Assembly (NCBI GenBank): GCA_001657385.1
Contig: LYSZ01000004.1
Coordinates: 62,001 to 126,000, forward strand
Reading direction: 5' to 3'
DNA length: 64,000 bases
Origin: Parvularcula sp. BBD 1991-13
GTDB taxonomy: Bacteria > Pseudomonadota > Alphaproteobacteria > Caulobacterales > Parvularculaceae
Shown here: one piece after another, positions 8,294 through 17,349 of the stretch
Layout: each line of letters starts with the position of its first letter
How positions within the stretch are numbered: position 1 is the stretch's first letter
The notes under the pieces: model-generated
What the model was told of the DNA's origin: nothing
The model's input: only the letters and a program-made list of their open reading frames with translations
The model's database searches: none
Position numbers and translations under genes: made by a program

Positions 8294-8443
8294 GGGCGTG
8301 TGTCTCCGCTGGGGCGCAGCCGGGGCGTATCGGCGCGCCGGCGTCGCCGCGACTGTACGCGACCGTTGACGCTTAGCGGCGGGGCCGCGAAGTTTCAATC
8401 GCAACGCCGCTCAACCCGCGCGCAACAGTCAGGGAGCCCCGCC

Positions 8444-9073
8444 ATGGCGACGCTGGAGATCTATTACTCTTTTCGCAGTCCTTATTCCTATCTCGCCGTC
8501 GACAGGCTGATGGCGATCGAGCGGGATTACCCGGTGCAGACCGATTTCCGCCCGGTGCGTCCCCTCGCCATGCGCGAACCGGACTTCTTCGAGCGCGGGC
8601 GCAAACAGTTCCTGCCCTACCTCCTCCAGGACGCGCCGCGCGAGGCCGAGCGGCTCGGCCTCGCCTTCGCCGCGCCCAACCCCGACCCCATAGACATGGA
8701 TATGGCGAGCGGCAAGGTCGCGCCGGATCAGCCGATCATGGATCGCCTGATGGCGCTGGGCGTCGCCGCGGCCGAGACGGGGCGGGGCCTTGCCTTCGCC
8801 CGCGCCGTGGGGCGCCGGATCTGGGGCGGGACGAAGAACTGGCATGAGGACGAGGCGATGCGCGACGCGCTGAGCGCGGAGGGCCTCGACATCGACGCCC
8901 TCGGCGCGTGGGCGGCGGCGAATGGCGAGCGCCTCCAGGCGGTCATCGCGCGCAACGAGGCCGCTCATATGGAGCGTCACTGGGGCGTGCCGCTGATGGT
9001 GCTCGACGGCGAGCCTTTTTTCGGCCAGGACCGCATCGATGCGCTGATCTGGCGGCTGGAGCAGAAGCGTTAA
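8444..9073 (+). CDS. DsbA-family 2-hydroxychromene-2-carboxylate isomerase-like protein
   Basis: A 209-residue thioredoxin-fold protein of the DsbA/kappa-GST group. It starts EIYYSFRSPYSYLAV, where the serine in FRSPYSY replaces the CxxC of disulfide oxidases and matches HCCA isomerases; the C-terminus has WGVPLMVLDGEPFFGQDRID, typical of the family. HCCA isomerases act glutathione-dependently in naphthalene breakdown, but in organisms without that pathway the true substrate is unknown. AGGGAG upstream fixes the ATG at 8444; the 250-residue longer frame is antisense to aguB and is rejected. Cytoplasmic. Confidence 0.85.
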   Translation: MATLEIYYSFRSPYSYLAVDRLMAIERDYPVQTDFRPVRPLAMREPDFFERGRKQFLPYLLQDAPREAERLGLAFAAPNPDPIDMDMASGKVAPDQPIMDRLMALGVAAAETGRGLAFARAVGRRIWGGTKNWHEDEAMRDALSAEGLDIDALGAWAAANGERLQAVIARNEAAHMERHWGVPLMVLDGEPFFGQDRIDALIWRLEQKR

Positions 9074-9205
9074 GCCTTCAAACCGTCATCTTGTTCGTGT
9101 TTACCGTTCCCGTGGACGCGGCGCGCGCCTAGCCCTATGGTCGCGCGCGCTAGGGTCGTCGTTGCGGTCGGGAGCATCCCGCCGCGCCATTGATGGAGGG
9201 GAGAA

Positions 9206-9514
9206 ATGATGCAACGCTTCGCCGCCGCCGGCGCCGGTCTGGCGCTTATGGCCTGCGCCAGCCTGTCGCCGCGCGCCGACGTGGAACAGAGCTTCGTCGA
9301 TTTCGGCCTGTCGCCCGCGCGCTCGGCCTGCCTCGCGGAGGAACTGGACGAGCGTCTCGACAGCGGCGACATGCGCAATGTGGCGCAGTACGTCGCCGGG
9401 CTCAACGCCGCGGCCAGCCCGGGACAGGCGCTCGACGCGCTGATCGACATCGACAATCCGCGCGCCGCCGCGGCCATCGGCGCGGCCGGCATATCCTGCG
9501 CGTTCCCGCGCTGA
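9206..9514 (+). CDS. Small predicted lipoprotein, function unknown
   Basis: A 102-residue protein with a short signal peptide and a lipobox-like LMAC at residues 13-16, so it is probably lipidated and envelope-anchored. The mature part is Ala/Asp-rich with two further Cys residues (SACLAEEL and ISCAFPR). A strong GGAGGGGAG ribosome site precedes the first of two adjacent ATG codons. The gene ends 27 bases before the esterase gene and probably shares its transcript. No known domain is recognised. Confidence 0.72.
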   Translation: MMQRFAAAGAGLALMACASLSPRADVEQSFVDFGLSPARSACLAEELDERLDSGDMRNVAQYVAGLNAAASPGQALDALIDIDNPRAAAAIGAAGISCAFPR

Positions 9515-9541
9515 CCGGAAAGGCGCCGACGAAGATTCCGC

Positions 9542-10675
9542 ATGGACGCGTTCCGCTCTTCCGTTCCCAACAGCGCCGGCGTTCTTGCGCCGGCGTTTTC
9601 CCGCGTCGGCGATGCGTTCGCCGAAAATTTCGCCGAGGGGCTGGAGCTTGGCGCTTCCTTCGCGGTGATGCTCGACGACGCCCTTGTCGTCGACATCCGC
9701 GGCGGCCATTCGGACCGCAAGCAGGAAATGCCGTGGGCGGAGGATACGCTCGCCTGCATCTATTCCAGCGGCAAGGCGGTGACGGCGCTGCTGATCGCGC
9801 ATGAGGTCAGCGAGGGCCGGCTCGACTACGACGCGCCGGTCGCGGCCTACTGGCCGGCATTCGCGCAGAACGGCAAGGAAGCGATCACCCTCGCCGAGGC
9901 GCTGTCCCATCAGGGCGGGCTCTGCGGCTTCCCCGACGAAATGCCGCCGGAGACATGGCTCGACTGGGATGCGGTCGCGGACCGCCTCGCCGCCATGGCG
10001 CCGTTATGGCCGCCCGGCTCGGCCAGCGGCTATCATCCGCAAACCGTCGGCTTTGTCGCCGGCGAGCTGATCCGCCGCGCGAGCGGGAAGACCGTCGGCG
10101 CGCATCTGCGCGACGCCGGGTTGCAGCTCTATTGCGGGATGGGGCCGCAGGAGGCGGCGCGGGCGGCCTACATGCCCAAGCCGCCGCGCGCGCCCGATCT
10201 CGGCGAGATCAATCTCTATACGGAGCTTGCCTTTCTGAAGCCCTGGGCGGCGCCGGTCCGCGTTGCGCGCGAGGCGTGGATGGCCGCGGAACTGCCCGCC
10301 TCGAACATGCACGCCGACGCCCGCTCGCTCGCGACGTTCCTGCATCCTTTCGTCAATGGCGGCGCGCGCAACGGCAAGCCCGTCCTGACCCAAGCCGCCC
10401 TCGACGCAGCCTTCAAGGAGCGCGTCTGCGGCGACGATTTGGTGCTGCCGTTCCGCCTGTCCTGGTCGGCGGGGCTGATGCGCAACATCAACCGCCATTT
10501 CGGTCCGAACGAGGCGGCGTTCGGTCATGCCGGGTTCGGCGGTTCCTGCGTCCTGATCGACCCGGAAAACCGCCTCACCGCGGCTTATGTCATGAACCGG
10601 ATGTCGCCGCATCTGGTGGGCGATCCGCGCTCGGTCCGGCTCCTGAACGCAGTCTATTCGCGCCTTGGCGGTTAA
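9542..10675 (+). CDS. Serine hydrolase, beta-lactamase/family VIII esterase type
   Basis: A 377-residue member of the beta-lactamase-related (class C-like) family. The SxxK motif is SSGK in CIYSSGKAVTALL, the Tyr motif is in SASGYHPQTVG, and the third motif region is FGHAGFGGS near residue 330. Such proteins are mostly esterases or peptidases rather than antibiotic-resistance enzymes. No signal peptide is evident, which favours a cytoplasmic esterase. The stop overlaps that of the convergent downstream gene within TTAA. Confidence 0.88.
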   Translation: MDAFRSSVPNSAGVLAPAFSRVGDAFAENFAEGLELGASFAVMLDDALVVDIRGGHSDRKQEMPWAEDTLACIYSSGKAVTALLIAHEVSEGRLDYDAPVAAYWPAFAQNGKEAITLAEALSHQGGLCGFPDEMPPETWLDWDAVADRLAAMAPLWPPGSASGYHPQTVGFVAGELIRRASGKTVGAHLRDAGLQLYCGMGPQEAARAAYMPKPPRAPDLGEINLYTELAFLKPWAAPVRVAREAWMAAELPASNMHADARSLATFLHPFVNGGARNGKPVLTQAALDAAFKERVCGDDLVLPFRLSWSAGLMRNINRHFGPNEAAFGHAGFGGSCVLIDPENRLTAAYVMNRMSPHLVGDPRSVRLLNAVYSRLGG

Positions 10676-10965
10676 AACCTGACGGCGACGCCGATCGTCA
10701 CCAGCGCCGGCTGCGGATAGCCGGGATAGACGCCCTTCATGTCGATCGCCTCTTCCATCCGGGTCCGGCCCAGCGGCGTGTCCGCCGCCGCCCGGCGCGT
10801 CACGGCGCGCATTTCGATCGACCGTTCGGCGACGGAAAACGCCTTGATGGTGCGCGGTTTCGGCGCATTGAGGTGGATCAGGTTGAGATTGTTCGTCTCT
10901 TCTGAGAACGCCGGCGTCGCGGACATCGCCGCAACCGACGCCAACAATGCTATTGGTGCCTGCAT
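10672..10965 (-). CDS. Small secreted hypothetical protein
   Basis: A 97-residue protein. The ATG at 10965 is preceded by GGGAG at a good distance and starts a clear signal peptide (MQAPIALLASVAAMSATPAFS), with cleavage expected after about residue 18-20. The mature part of roughly 77 residues is basic in the middle and ends in a hydrophobic strand with a terminal Phe (VTIGVAVRF), an ending typical of outer-membrane barrel proteins, though the protein is too short to form a barrel. No family is recognised. Confidence 0.55.
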   Translation of the reverse strand: MQAPIALLASVAAMSATPAFSEETNNLNLIHLNAPKPRTIKAFSVAERSIEMRAVTRRAAADTPLGRTRMEEAIDMKGVYPGYPQPALVTIGVAVRF

Positions 10966-11066
10966 GATTATCACTCCCGCCCTCGTCACAAAATGTTGAA
11001 GCGCGGAAATGACTCGCAGGTTACGCAGACCGGCCCATTTTTCGACGAAAAGTCCGAAAAAAAAGA

Positions 11067-12044
11067 TCAATTTGAATCGGAGACGCGCCTTTCAAGCCAG
11101 TCGATCATGATCGCGTTGAGGGCGTCCGGCTTCTCCCACATCACCCAGTGTCCGGCGCCGGCGACGATGTGTTTTTCAAGGTCGGGAACGAGCGCTTCCA
11201 TGCCGTCGGCGCTTTCCGGCGGCAGGAACAGGTCAAGCTCGGCGCCGATCCACAGGCAGGGGCCGGCGACGGTTTCCTGGCGGCCTTCCATCATCGCCCA
11301 GTTGCGGTCGATATTGCGGTAAAGATTGATCCCGCCGCGAAATCCGCTGCGCCGGTAGGCGTCGGCATAGGTTGCGATCACCTCCTCGCCGACGATCATC
11401 TTGTCCGCAGGCGGCGCTTTTCCTGACAGGAAGCGTCCGGGCAGGTCGAAGACCTGCGGTACGAGATCCGCCCAGCGCGCGCGGGGCGCCGGTTTCTGAA
11501 ACATGATGCGGAAGAAAAGATCCGGGTCGCGCTCGAACAGCGCCTCGACGACGCCGTCTTCCTGAAACTGGATGAAGTAGTGTTTGTCCGTGAACCGCTT
11601 TTCGATGATGGCCAGCGGCGTGACGGGCGGGCGGGGTCTGAGCGGCGTGCATACGCCGATAACGCCGGCGACCCGGCTTGCGTGCAACTGCCCCATGCTC
11701 CAGACGAGCGCGCCGCCCCAGTCATGGCCGCAGAACACCGCCTTTTCGATGTCGAGCGCATCGAGGAGAGCGGTGAAATCGCCAGTCATGTGCGCCGCGT
11801 CGTAGAGCGCGGTGTCGGCGGGCGCGTCGGACCGCCCGAACCCTTTCAGGTCGAAGGCGATGACGCGCCAGCCCGCGCCGGCGAGGGGCGCGATCTGGTT
11901 GCGCCAGGAATAGGCGAGTTCCGGCCAGCCATGGACGAGAACGACCGGCGGGCGCGCCCGCGCGGGGTCGCCGTCCGTTTCGTATACGGCGAGCCCGACG
12001 CCGCCGGCGTCGACCATCCGCGGGTCCGGAAAGGAAATCGTCAT
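11067..12044 (-). CDS. Alpha/beta hydrolase, epoxide-hydrolase-like
   Basis: A 325-residue alpha/beta hydrolase. The oxyanion motif HGWPE is followed by the nucleophile elbow GHDWGG, where Asp is the nucleophile as in epoxide hydrolases and haloalkane dehalogenases. The acid lies near GAELDLFLP and the base His is in GAGHWVMWEKP. A Tyr in the cap (LYRNIDRNW) fits the ring-opening tyrosine of soluble epoxide hydrolases. The likely role is hydrolysis of epoxides to diols; the substrate is unknown. The ATG at 12044 has a poor ribosome site; a start 12 residues earlier is less likely. Confidence 0.87.
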   Translation of the reverse strand: MTISFPDPRMVDAGGVGLAVYETDGDPARARPPVVLVHGWPELAYSWRNQIAPLAGAGWRVIAFDLKGFGRSDAPADTALYDAAHMTGDFTALLDALDIEKAVFCGHDWGGALVWSMGQLHASRVAGVIGVCTPLRPRPPVTPLAIIEKRFTDKHYFIQFQEDGVVEALFERDPDLFFRIMFQKPAPRARWADLVPQVFDLPGRFLSGKAPPADKMIVGEEVIATYADAYRRSGFRGGINLYRNIDRNWAMMEGRQETVAGPCLWIGAELDLFLPPESADGMEALVPDLEKHIVAGAGHWVMWEKPDALNAIMIDWLERRVSDSN

Positions 12045-12136
12045 GCGGTCATTGTTGCGCCGGCGCGCCCGGCGGCGCAATGGGCGGCTGCACGCCGGTA
12101 TTTTCTTTTTACCCCCGGGCCGCTAGGAGCGGAGAC

Positions 12137-12568
12137 ATGAGCGACGCAACCTTGGACAGGACCTACCCGCCGGCCCCGGAAGGCTGGGTGCTGCAACGCC
12201 ATTTCGGCACGTTCAGCGGTCAGGCGGGGCCTTACTACTTTCGCGAGGAGGGCGCGGCGCCGGGCGTTGCGTTTTTCTCCGAGCCGCGCCACGCCAACCT
12301 CAACGGCGTGATCCACGGCGGCGCGCTCCTCACCCTCGCCGACATGGCCTTGTGGGACATCTGCCGCCGCGAGGTCGGGGCGCTGAACGGCGTTACGGTC
12401 ACCCTGAACGCGGAATTCGTCGGCGCCGGCCCGGTGGGGGCGTTCATCGAGGCCGCCGGGGAGGCGACCCGGGTCGGCCGCAAGCTGATGTTCGCGCGCG
12501 GCCTCGTCACCGCGGAAGGGGAGACGCTGATGGCGTTCTCCGGAACCCTGAAGCGCGTATCGACGTGA
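12137..12568 (+). CDS. PaaI-family hotdog thioesterase
   Basis: A 143-residue single hotdog-fold domain. The family motif NGVIHGGALLTLADMAL sits at about residues 56-72 with the conserved His-Gly-Gly, followed by VTVTLNAEFVGAGPVG. PaaI-type enzymes release acyl or aryl groups from coenzyme A; the substrate cannot be told. The ATG at 12137 is backed by GGAGCGGAG just upstream. Divergent from the epoxide hydrolase-like gene and convergent with rarD. Confidence 0.85.
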   Translation: MSDATLDRTYPPAPEGWVLQRHFGTFSGQAGPYYFREEGAAPGVAFFSEPRHANLNGVIHGGALLTLADMALWDICRREVGALNGVTVTLNAEFVGAGPVGAFIEAAGEATRVGRKLMFARGLVTAEGETLMAFSGTLKRVST

Positions 12569-12624
12569 GCCCGGCCGACACAAGGAGCGGGACGCCATGC
12601 CGGACGGCGCCCGCGCAGCGGCGG

Positions 12625-13620
12625 TCAGCCCGCCGCCCTCAGCTTCTTCGCCGCCCGGTTCGCCCGCGCCGCGTCGACGCTGAAGACCGCGAGCGCAATC
12701 CAGATCAGCCCGAAACAGATCCCATGGAACACCGTAAACGCCTCGCCGTACCAGATGCCGAGGATGAACTGCAGCGTCGGGCCGATATACTGAATGAAGC
12801 CAAGCGTGGTCAGCGTCAGTCGCCGCGCCGCCAGGGCGAACAGCATCAGCGGGATCACCGTGATCGGGCCGGCGACGATCAGGAGCGCGTCCGTCGCCGC
12901 GCCGCCGGCGGGGGGGCCGCCCTGGCCGCCGCTGAGGAAAACCGCCTCGCCGGCGTTCATCGCCCATAGAAGATAAAACAGCGCGATCGGCGAGAGCAGC
13001 GTCACCTCGATAAACAGTCCCGGCAGGGCGCCGACATCGGTGGTCTTGCGGATATAGCCGTATGTGGTGAACAGGGCCGCCAGGGTCAGCGACACCCACG
13101 GAAACACCCCGGCGCCGAGGGTCAGGACCAGAACGCCCGTCCCGGCCAGCGCGACCGCGATGATCTGCATGCGGCGCATTTTTTCGCCGAGGATGAAGAC
13201 CCCCGTCGCGACGTACATCAGCGGATTGATATAGTAGCCGAGGCTCGCCTCCAAGACCCGGCTGGCGCTGACCGACCAGACATAGATCAGCCAGTTGGTC
13301 GCGATGGCGAGGGCGGCGACGGCGAGCATCATCAGGACGCGGCGATCCGCGACGGCGGCGCGCACTTGCGGCCATTGTCCGCGCAGGGTCAGGAGCGCCG
13401 CGCCGAAGGGCGCGGACCAGAATATGCGGTGGGCGAGAACCTCCAGAACGTCGATCCCGGCGAGCGCCTTGAGGTAGATCGGGAGCAGGCCCCACATCGT
13501 ATAGGCCGCCACCGCGAACATGAAGCCGCTGCGCGCGTCTGCGCCCCCGGTCGACGACCCGGACAGGCGGGCGGGCGGGCTTACAGCGGGAGGCGGAATG
13601 TCAGCTTGCGTATTGGTCAT
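12625..13620 (-). CDS. rarD: RarD-type EamA/DMT permease
   Basis: A 331-residue integral membrane protein with about ten helices, matching the RarD branch of the drug/metabolite transporter superfamily: MWGLLPIYLKAL early, HRIFWS, WSVSASRVLEASLGYYINPL in the middle, and LTTLGFIQYIGPTLQF late. The N-terminus carries an unusual Pro/Ser-rich cytoplasmic stretch before the first helix. A Gly/Pro-rich loop (GGQGGPPAGGAA) interrupts the second half. RarD homologues were first tied to chloramphenicol tolerance, but physiological substrates are unclear. Confidence 0.88.
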   Translation of the reverse strand: MTNTQADIPPPAVSPPARLSGSSTGGADARSGFMFAVAAYTMWGLLPIYLKALAGIDVLEVLAHRIFWSAPFGAALLTLRGQWPQVRAAVADRRVLMMLAVAALAIATNWLIYVWSVSASRVLEASLGYYINPLMYVATGVFILGEKMRRMQIIAVALAGTGVLVLTLGAGVFPWVSLTLAALFTTYGYIRKTTDVGALPGLFIEVTLLSPIALFYLLWAMNAGEAVFLSGGQGGPPAGGAATDALLIVAGPITVIPLMLFALAARRLTLTTLGFIQYIGPTLQFILGIWYGEAFTVFHGICFGLIWIALAVFSVDAARANRAAKKLRAAG

Positions 13621-13805
13621 GTCGGAACGCCGGAAAAGCGGCTTTTTCAGAAAGTCCGGAGGCGCGGCGCTCCGTGGGCGAATGCGCCCGATCATCCGGG
13701 CGCGCGCGTTCAGTAAACGCCCTGAACGGCCCCGCCGGCAACCCGTTTCTTGCGGCCGGTCCCGGCCTTTCCGCGGAGATCGTCAGCGCCCGCCGGCGGC
13801 GGGCG

Positions 13806-14831
13806 TTACGCCGTTTCCCCGAGGCAGCCCCGGTTCAGCAGCAACTCGGCGATCTGGACGGCGTTGAGCGCCGCGCCCTTGCGCAGATTGTCGGAGACGC
13901 ACCACAGCGCGAGGCCGTTTTCGACCGTCGGGTCGACCCGCACGCGGCTGACGAAGGTGGCGAAATCGCCGACGCATTCGACCGGCGTCACGTATCCGCC
14001 GTCCTCGCGCTTATCGACCACGAGAAGGCCCGGCGCTTCGCGCAGGACTTCGCGCGCCTCGTCGTCGGAGATGGGGTTGTCGAACTCGATGTTCACCGCC
14101 TCGGCGTGGCCCACGAATGTCGGCACGCGCACGCAGGTGGCGGTCAGCCTGATCTTCGGATCGAGGATCTTTTTCGTCTCCGCCGTCATCTTCCATTCTT
14201 CTTTTGTGAAGCCGTCTTCCATGAAGACGTCGATATGGGGGATGACGTTGAAGGCGATCTGCTTGGTGAACGCGTCGGGCGTCGGCGCATCGTTGACGAA
14301 AATGCCCTTGGTCTGGTTGAACAGCTCGTCCATCGCCGCCTTGCCGGCGCCGGAGGTCGACTGATAGGTCGAGACCACGACGCGCCTGATCGTCGCGGCG
14401 TCGTGCAGGGGCTTGAGCGCCACCACCAGTTGCGCCGTGGAGCAATTGGGGTTGGCGATGATGTTCTTCTTCGCGAAGCCGGCGACGGCGTCCGGGTTCG
14501 CCTCCGGCACGACCAGCGGCACGTCCGGATCCATGCGGAAGAACGAGGAATTGTCGATAACGATCGCGCCGGCGGCGGCGGCCTTCGGCGCCCATTCCTT
14601 GGCGACGGACCCGCCCGCGGCGAACAGCGCGATATGCGCCTTGGAGAAGTCGAACGTCTCAAGGTCGACGCATTTCAGCGTCCGGTCGCCGAACGAGACC
14701 TCGCGGCCGATCGACTGGCGCGAGGCGAGGGCGTAGACGGTCCCGACCGGGAACAGCCGTTCAGCGAGGATGGCCAGCATTTCCTGGCCGACATTGCCGG
14801 TGGCGCCGACAAGGGCGACATTGACGTCCAT
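13806..14831 (-). CDS. asd: Aspartate-semialdehyde dehydrogenase
   Basis: A 341-residue NADPH-dependent enzyme that makes aspartate semialdehyde from aspartyl phosphate for lysine, diaminopimelate, threonine and methionine. The N-terminal Rossmann motif is VALVGATGNVGQEML, the active-site Cys is in IANPNCSTAQL, and a DIEVFMEDG-like region (IDVFMEDGFTKEEW) and CVRVPTFVGHAE match bacterial Asd. A near-perfect AAAGGAGAT ribosome site fixes the ATG at 14831. DAP supply links it loosely to the neighbouring murein genes. Confidence 0.96.
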   Translation of the reverse strand: MDVNVALVGATGNVGQEMLAILAERLFPVGTVYALASRQSIGREVSFGDRTLKCVDLETFDFSKAHIALFAAGGSVAKEWAPKAAAAGAIVIDNSSFFRMDPDVPLVVPEANPDAVAGFAKKNIIANPNCSTAQLVVALKPLHDAATIRRVVVSTYQSTSGAGKAAMDELFNQTKGIFVNDAPTPDAFTKQIAFNVIPHIDVFMEDGFTKEEWKMTAETKKILDPKIRLTATCVRVPTFVGHAEAVNIEFDNPISDDEAREVLREAPGLLVVDKREDGGYVTPVECVGDFATFVSRVRVDPTVENGLALWCVSDNLRKGAALNAVQIAELLLNRGCLGETA

Positions 14832-14962
14832 GGGTAATCTCCTTTGCGCGTAGGGCGCGGAAGGCGTCACAAACGCTCTTTTCGGCTTCGGGTCAACCCG
14901 GGTCCCTTCGCGCCTGGCCGGAGAAAAGCCGGGCGGCGGGCCGAGCGCCGTTCGGGAAAGGA

Positions 14963-15823
14963 TCAGGGACGCGGTTCTGAAACGGGCGCTCCGAACGGCA
15001 CGATCTTATTGTCCGCATCGTGACCGATATCGGCGCGGCCGAGAAAGGGAACGCCGGCTTGCGCGCACCACCGCATTGCGATCTCTTCCGCCGTCTCGCC
15101 GAAGGGACGGTCGTTCTCCGGGACGTCGCCGACGCGGCCGAGCATGACGCCCGCCGCCTTGCGGAAATTGCCGTCCTGGGCGATGGCGAACATCGTGCGG
15201 TCGACGGCGTAGAGATATTCGCTGACCTCTTCGAGCATCACCGCATGGCCGGACAGATCGGGCGCCCAGTCGGTCCCCAGGAGACAGGCGAGGACGGTCA
15301 TGTTGAAGGCGACGGTGTTCCGCCGCGGGGCCGGCGGTTCCGCAAGCGAGGGATCCAGCGTCCGCGCCGCGCCGCCGGCGAGATAATCGAGGGCGCGCGC
15401 GACCGCTTCGGCCCCGCCCGCGCGGGTCAGGTCCGACGGCATCGGCCCGTGGACCGGCCGGCCGATCCCGAGCCGGTAGAGCCGCGCCAGCAGGAACCCG
15501 GCGTCGGAATAGCCGAGATAAATCTTGCCCCGCGCGGCGTCGTTCAACCGCGCGAACAGCGCTTCATCCAGCCGGCAGGCGCCGTAGCCGCCGCGCGCGA
15601 ACCACACCGCGTCATAGGCCGGGTCGTTCGCGACCTCCAGGAACGCCGCGCTGCGCTGCGCGTCGGTTCCGGCGAAATGGCCGGCGGACAGAAAGCATTG
15701 CGGATGGAACGTCAGGCTGACGGCCGCGCCGAACCGCGCCGCCGCAATCTCGCCGGTTTGCGCGGCTAGGTCCGGCGTGATGCGTCCGCCGGGGCAGACA
15801 AGGGCGATGCGCGTGGTCGGCAT
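14963..15823 (-). CDS. S66-family LD-carboxypeptidase (LdcA/MccF-like)
   Basis: A 286-residue peptidase of family S66. The nucleophile Ser is in [10 protein letters not shown], the Glu in [10 protein letters not shown] and the His in [13 protein letters not shown], giving the Ser-Glu-His triad. The first family member, LdcA, removes the terminal D-Ala from recycled murein tetrapeptides in the cytoplasm; MccF-type members cleave microcin C. With no signal peptide and a divergent MurC/Mpl-like ligase 91 bases away, murein recycling is the better reading. Confidence 0.85.
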   Translation of the reverse strand: MPTTRIALVCPGGRITPDLAAQTGEIAAARFGAAVSLTFHPQCFLSAGHFAGTDAQRSAAFLEVANDPAYDAVWFARGGYGACRLDEALFARLNDAARGKIYLGYSDAGFLLARLYRLGIGRPVHGPMPSDLTRAGGAEAVARALDYLAGGAARTLDPSLAEPPAPRRNTVAFNMTVLACLLGTDWAPDLSGHAVMLEEVSEYLYAVDRTMFAIAQDGNFRKAAGVMLGRVGDVPENDRPFGETAEEIAMRWCAQAGVPFLGRADIGHDADNKIVPFGAPVSEPRP

Positions 15824-15914
15824 GTTTCCGCTATTGAAGCCCGCCGGCGGCGGGGCCGATAAAATCGTAAACCATGATAACGGCTTGTTTCTTAATTCAG
15901 TTTATAGAAGTTCG

Positions 15915-17336
15915 ATGATGACGGAAAAATCCAACGAAAATGCGGCCGGCGCGGGGGAATATTTCTTCTGCGGCGTCGGCGGGTCCGGCATGCTGCCGCT
16001 GGCGATGATCCTGCGCGCGCAAGGGGCGCGGGTCGAGGGCTCCGACCGGGCCCTGGACCAGGGGCGCACGGGCGAGAAGTTCGACTATCTGCGCTCCCTC
16101 GGGATAATCCTGCACCCGCAGGACGGGTCCGGGCTGAGGCATGGCGGCCAGACGCTGGTCGCGTCCGCCGCAGTGGAGGATGCGGTGCCGGACGTGGCGG
16201 CGGCGAAGGCGGCCGGCGCGGCCCGGCTGTCGCGGGCCGAACTGCTGGCGCGGCTGTTCAACGCGGCGCCATGTCCCGTCGGCGTCGCCGGCACGTCCGG
16301 CAAGTCGACGACAACGGCCATGACCGGCTGGATCCTTCATCACGCAGGGCTTGACCCGACGGTGATGAACGGGGCGGTGATGAAGAATTTCGTCTCCCCC
16401 GACGCGCTGTTCGCCAGCGCCGTCGTCGGCGAGGGCGAGGCGTTCGTCAGCGAGGTGGACGAGAGCGACGGGTCCATCGCCATGTTCAATCCGAAGATTG
16501 CGGTGCTGAACAATATCGCCCTCGATCACAAGTCGATGGACGAACTGCGCGCGCTGTTCGGCGGATTTGTCGACCGGGCGGAGACGGCGGTGCTCAATCT
16601 CGACAATGAGGAGACGGCCGCGCTCGCCGCCGCGCGCAAGGCGCGGGCCGTCACCTACAGCCTTGGCAATCCGGAGGCGGATCTCATGGCCGGGGAGATT
16701 TCGTCCCGGCGTGACGGCGTTTCCTTCCGGGTCACGGAAAAGCCCGCCGGCGACTGCGCGGCCGTCCGGCTCGCCATGCCCGGACGGCATAACGTGTCGA
16801 ACGCGCTCGCGGCCATCGCGGCGGTGCGCGCCTGCGGCGTTGCGCTGGACGCGGCGGCGGCGGCGTTGAACGATTTCAAGGGCGTGCGGCGCCGTCTCGA
16901 TTATGTCGGGCGGGCGAACGGCGTCGCCGTAATCGACGACTTCGCGCACAATCCGGACAAGATCGCCGCCAGCCTGCAAACGCTGCACGAGTTTCCCGGC
17001 CGCCTGCTGGTGATGTTCCAGCCTCACGGTTTTGGGCCGCTAAAGAAGATGAAGGCGGATTTTGTCGCCTGCTTCGTCGACAATCTTTCTACGGATGATA
17101 CCCTGTTGATGCCGGAGCCGGTCTATTACGGCGGCACGGTCGACCGTTCGGTGTCGAGCGGGGACATCGCCGACGGCGTGCGCGCCGGCGGGCGAACGGC
17201 GCAGGCGCTTGCCGACCGGGCGGCGTGCGGCGCGCGCCTCGTCGAGCTTGCGCGTCCCGGCGACCGCATCGTCGTGATGGGCGCGCGCGACGACACGCTT
17301 TCGGTTTTTGCGGCGGACCTCCTCGAAAAACTCTGA
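15915..17336 (+). CDS. MurC/Mpl-like Mur ligase family protein
   Basis: A 473-residue ATP-dependent amide ligase. The N-terminal Rossmann domain ([18 protein letters not shown]) resembles MurC, the central domain has the P-loop [14 protein letters not shown], and the C-terminal domain has [18 protein letters not shown]. MurC and Mpl normally show GTHGKTTT, so the Ser-Gly-Lys-Ser version is unusual. Possible roles are Mpl-type re-attachment of recycled tripeptide to UDP-MurNAc or a related reaction; a bona fide MurC should sit with the other mur genes elsewhere. Two adjacent ATGs (15915, 15918) can serve as start. Confidence 0.75.
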   Translation: MMTEKSNENAAGAGEYFFCGVGGSGMLPLAMILRAQGARVEGSDRALDQGRTGEKFDYLRSLGIILHPQDGSGLRHGGQTLVASAAVEDAVPDVAAAKAAGAARLSRAELLARLFNAAPCPVGVAGTSGKSTTTAMTGWILHHAGLDPTVMNGAVMKNFVSPDALFASAVVGEGEAFVSEVDESDGSIAMFNPKIAVLNNIALDHKSMDELRALFGGFVDRAETAVLNLDNEETAALAAARKARAVTYSLGNPEADLMAGEISSRRDGVSFRVTEKPAGDCAAVRLAMPGRHNVSNALAAIAAVRACGVALDAAAAALNDFKGVRRRLDYVGRANGVAVIDDFAHNPDKIAASLQTLHEFPGRLLVMFQPHGFGPLKKMKADFVACFVDNLSTDDTLLMPEPVYYGGTVDRSVSSGDIADGVRAGGRTAQALADRAACGARLVELARPGDRIVVMGARDDTLSVFAADLLEKL

Positions 17337-17349
17337 TAAGCGTCGCGCC

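Noticed and set aside
9542-10675. Beta-lactamase-family protein as an antibiotic-resistance gene
   Set aside because: The motifs fit family VIII esterases and there is no signal peptide or resistance-type context.
12235-12510. Antisense ORF inside the PaaI-type thioesterase gene
   Set aside because: Shadow of the plus-strand gene, which has its own ribosome site and family motif.
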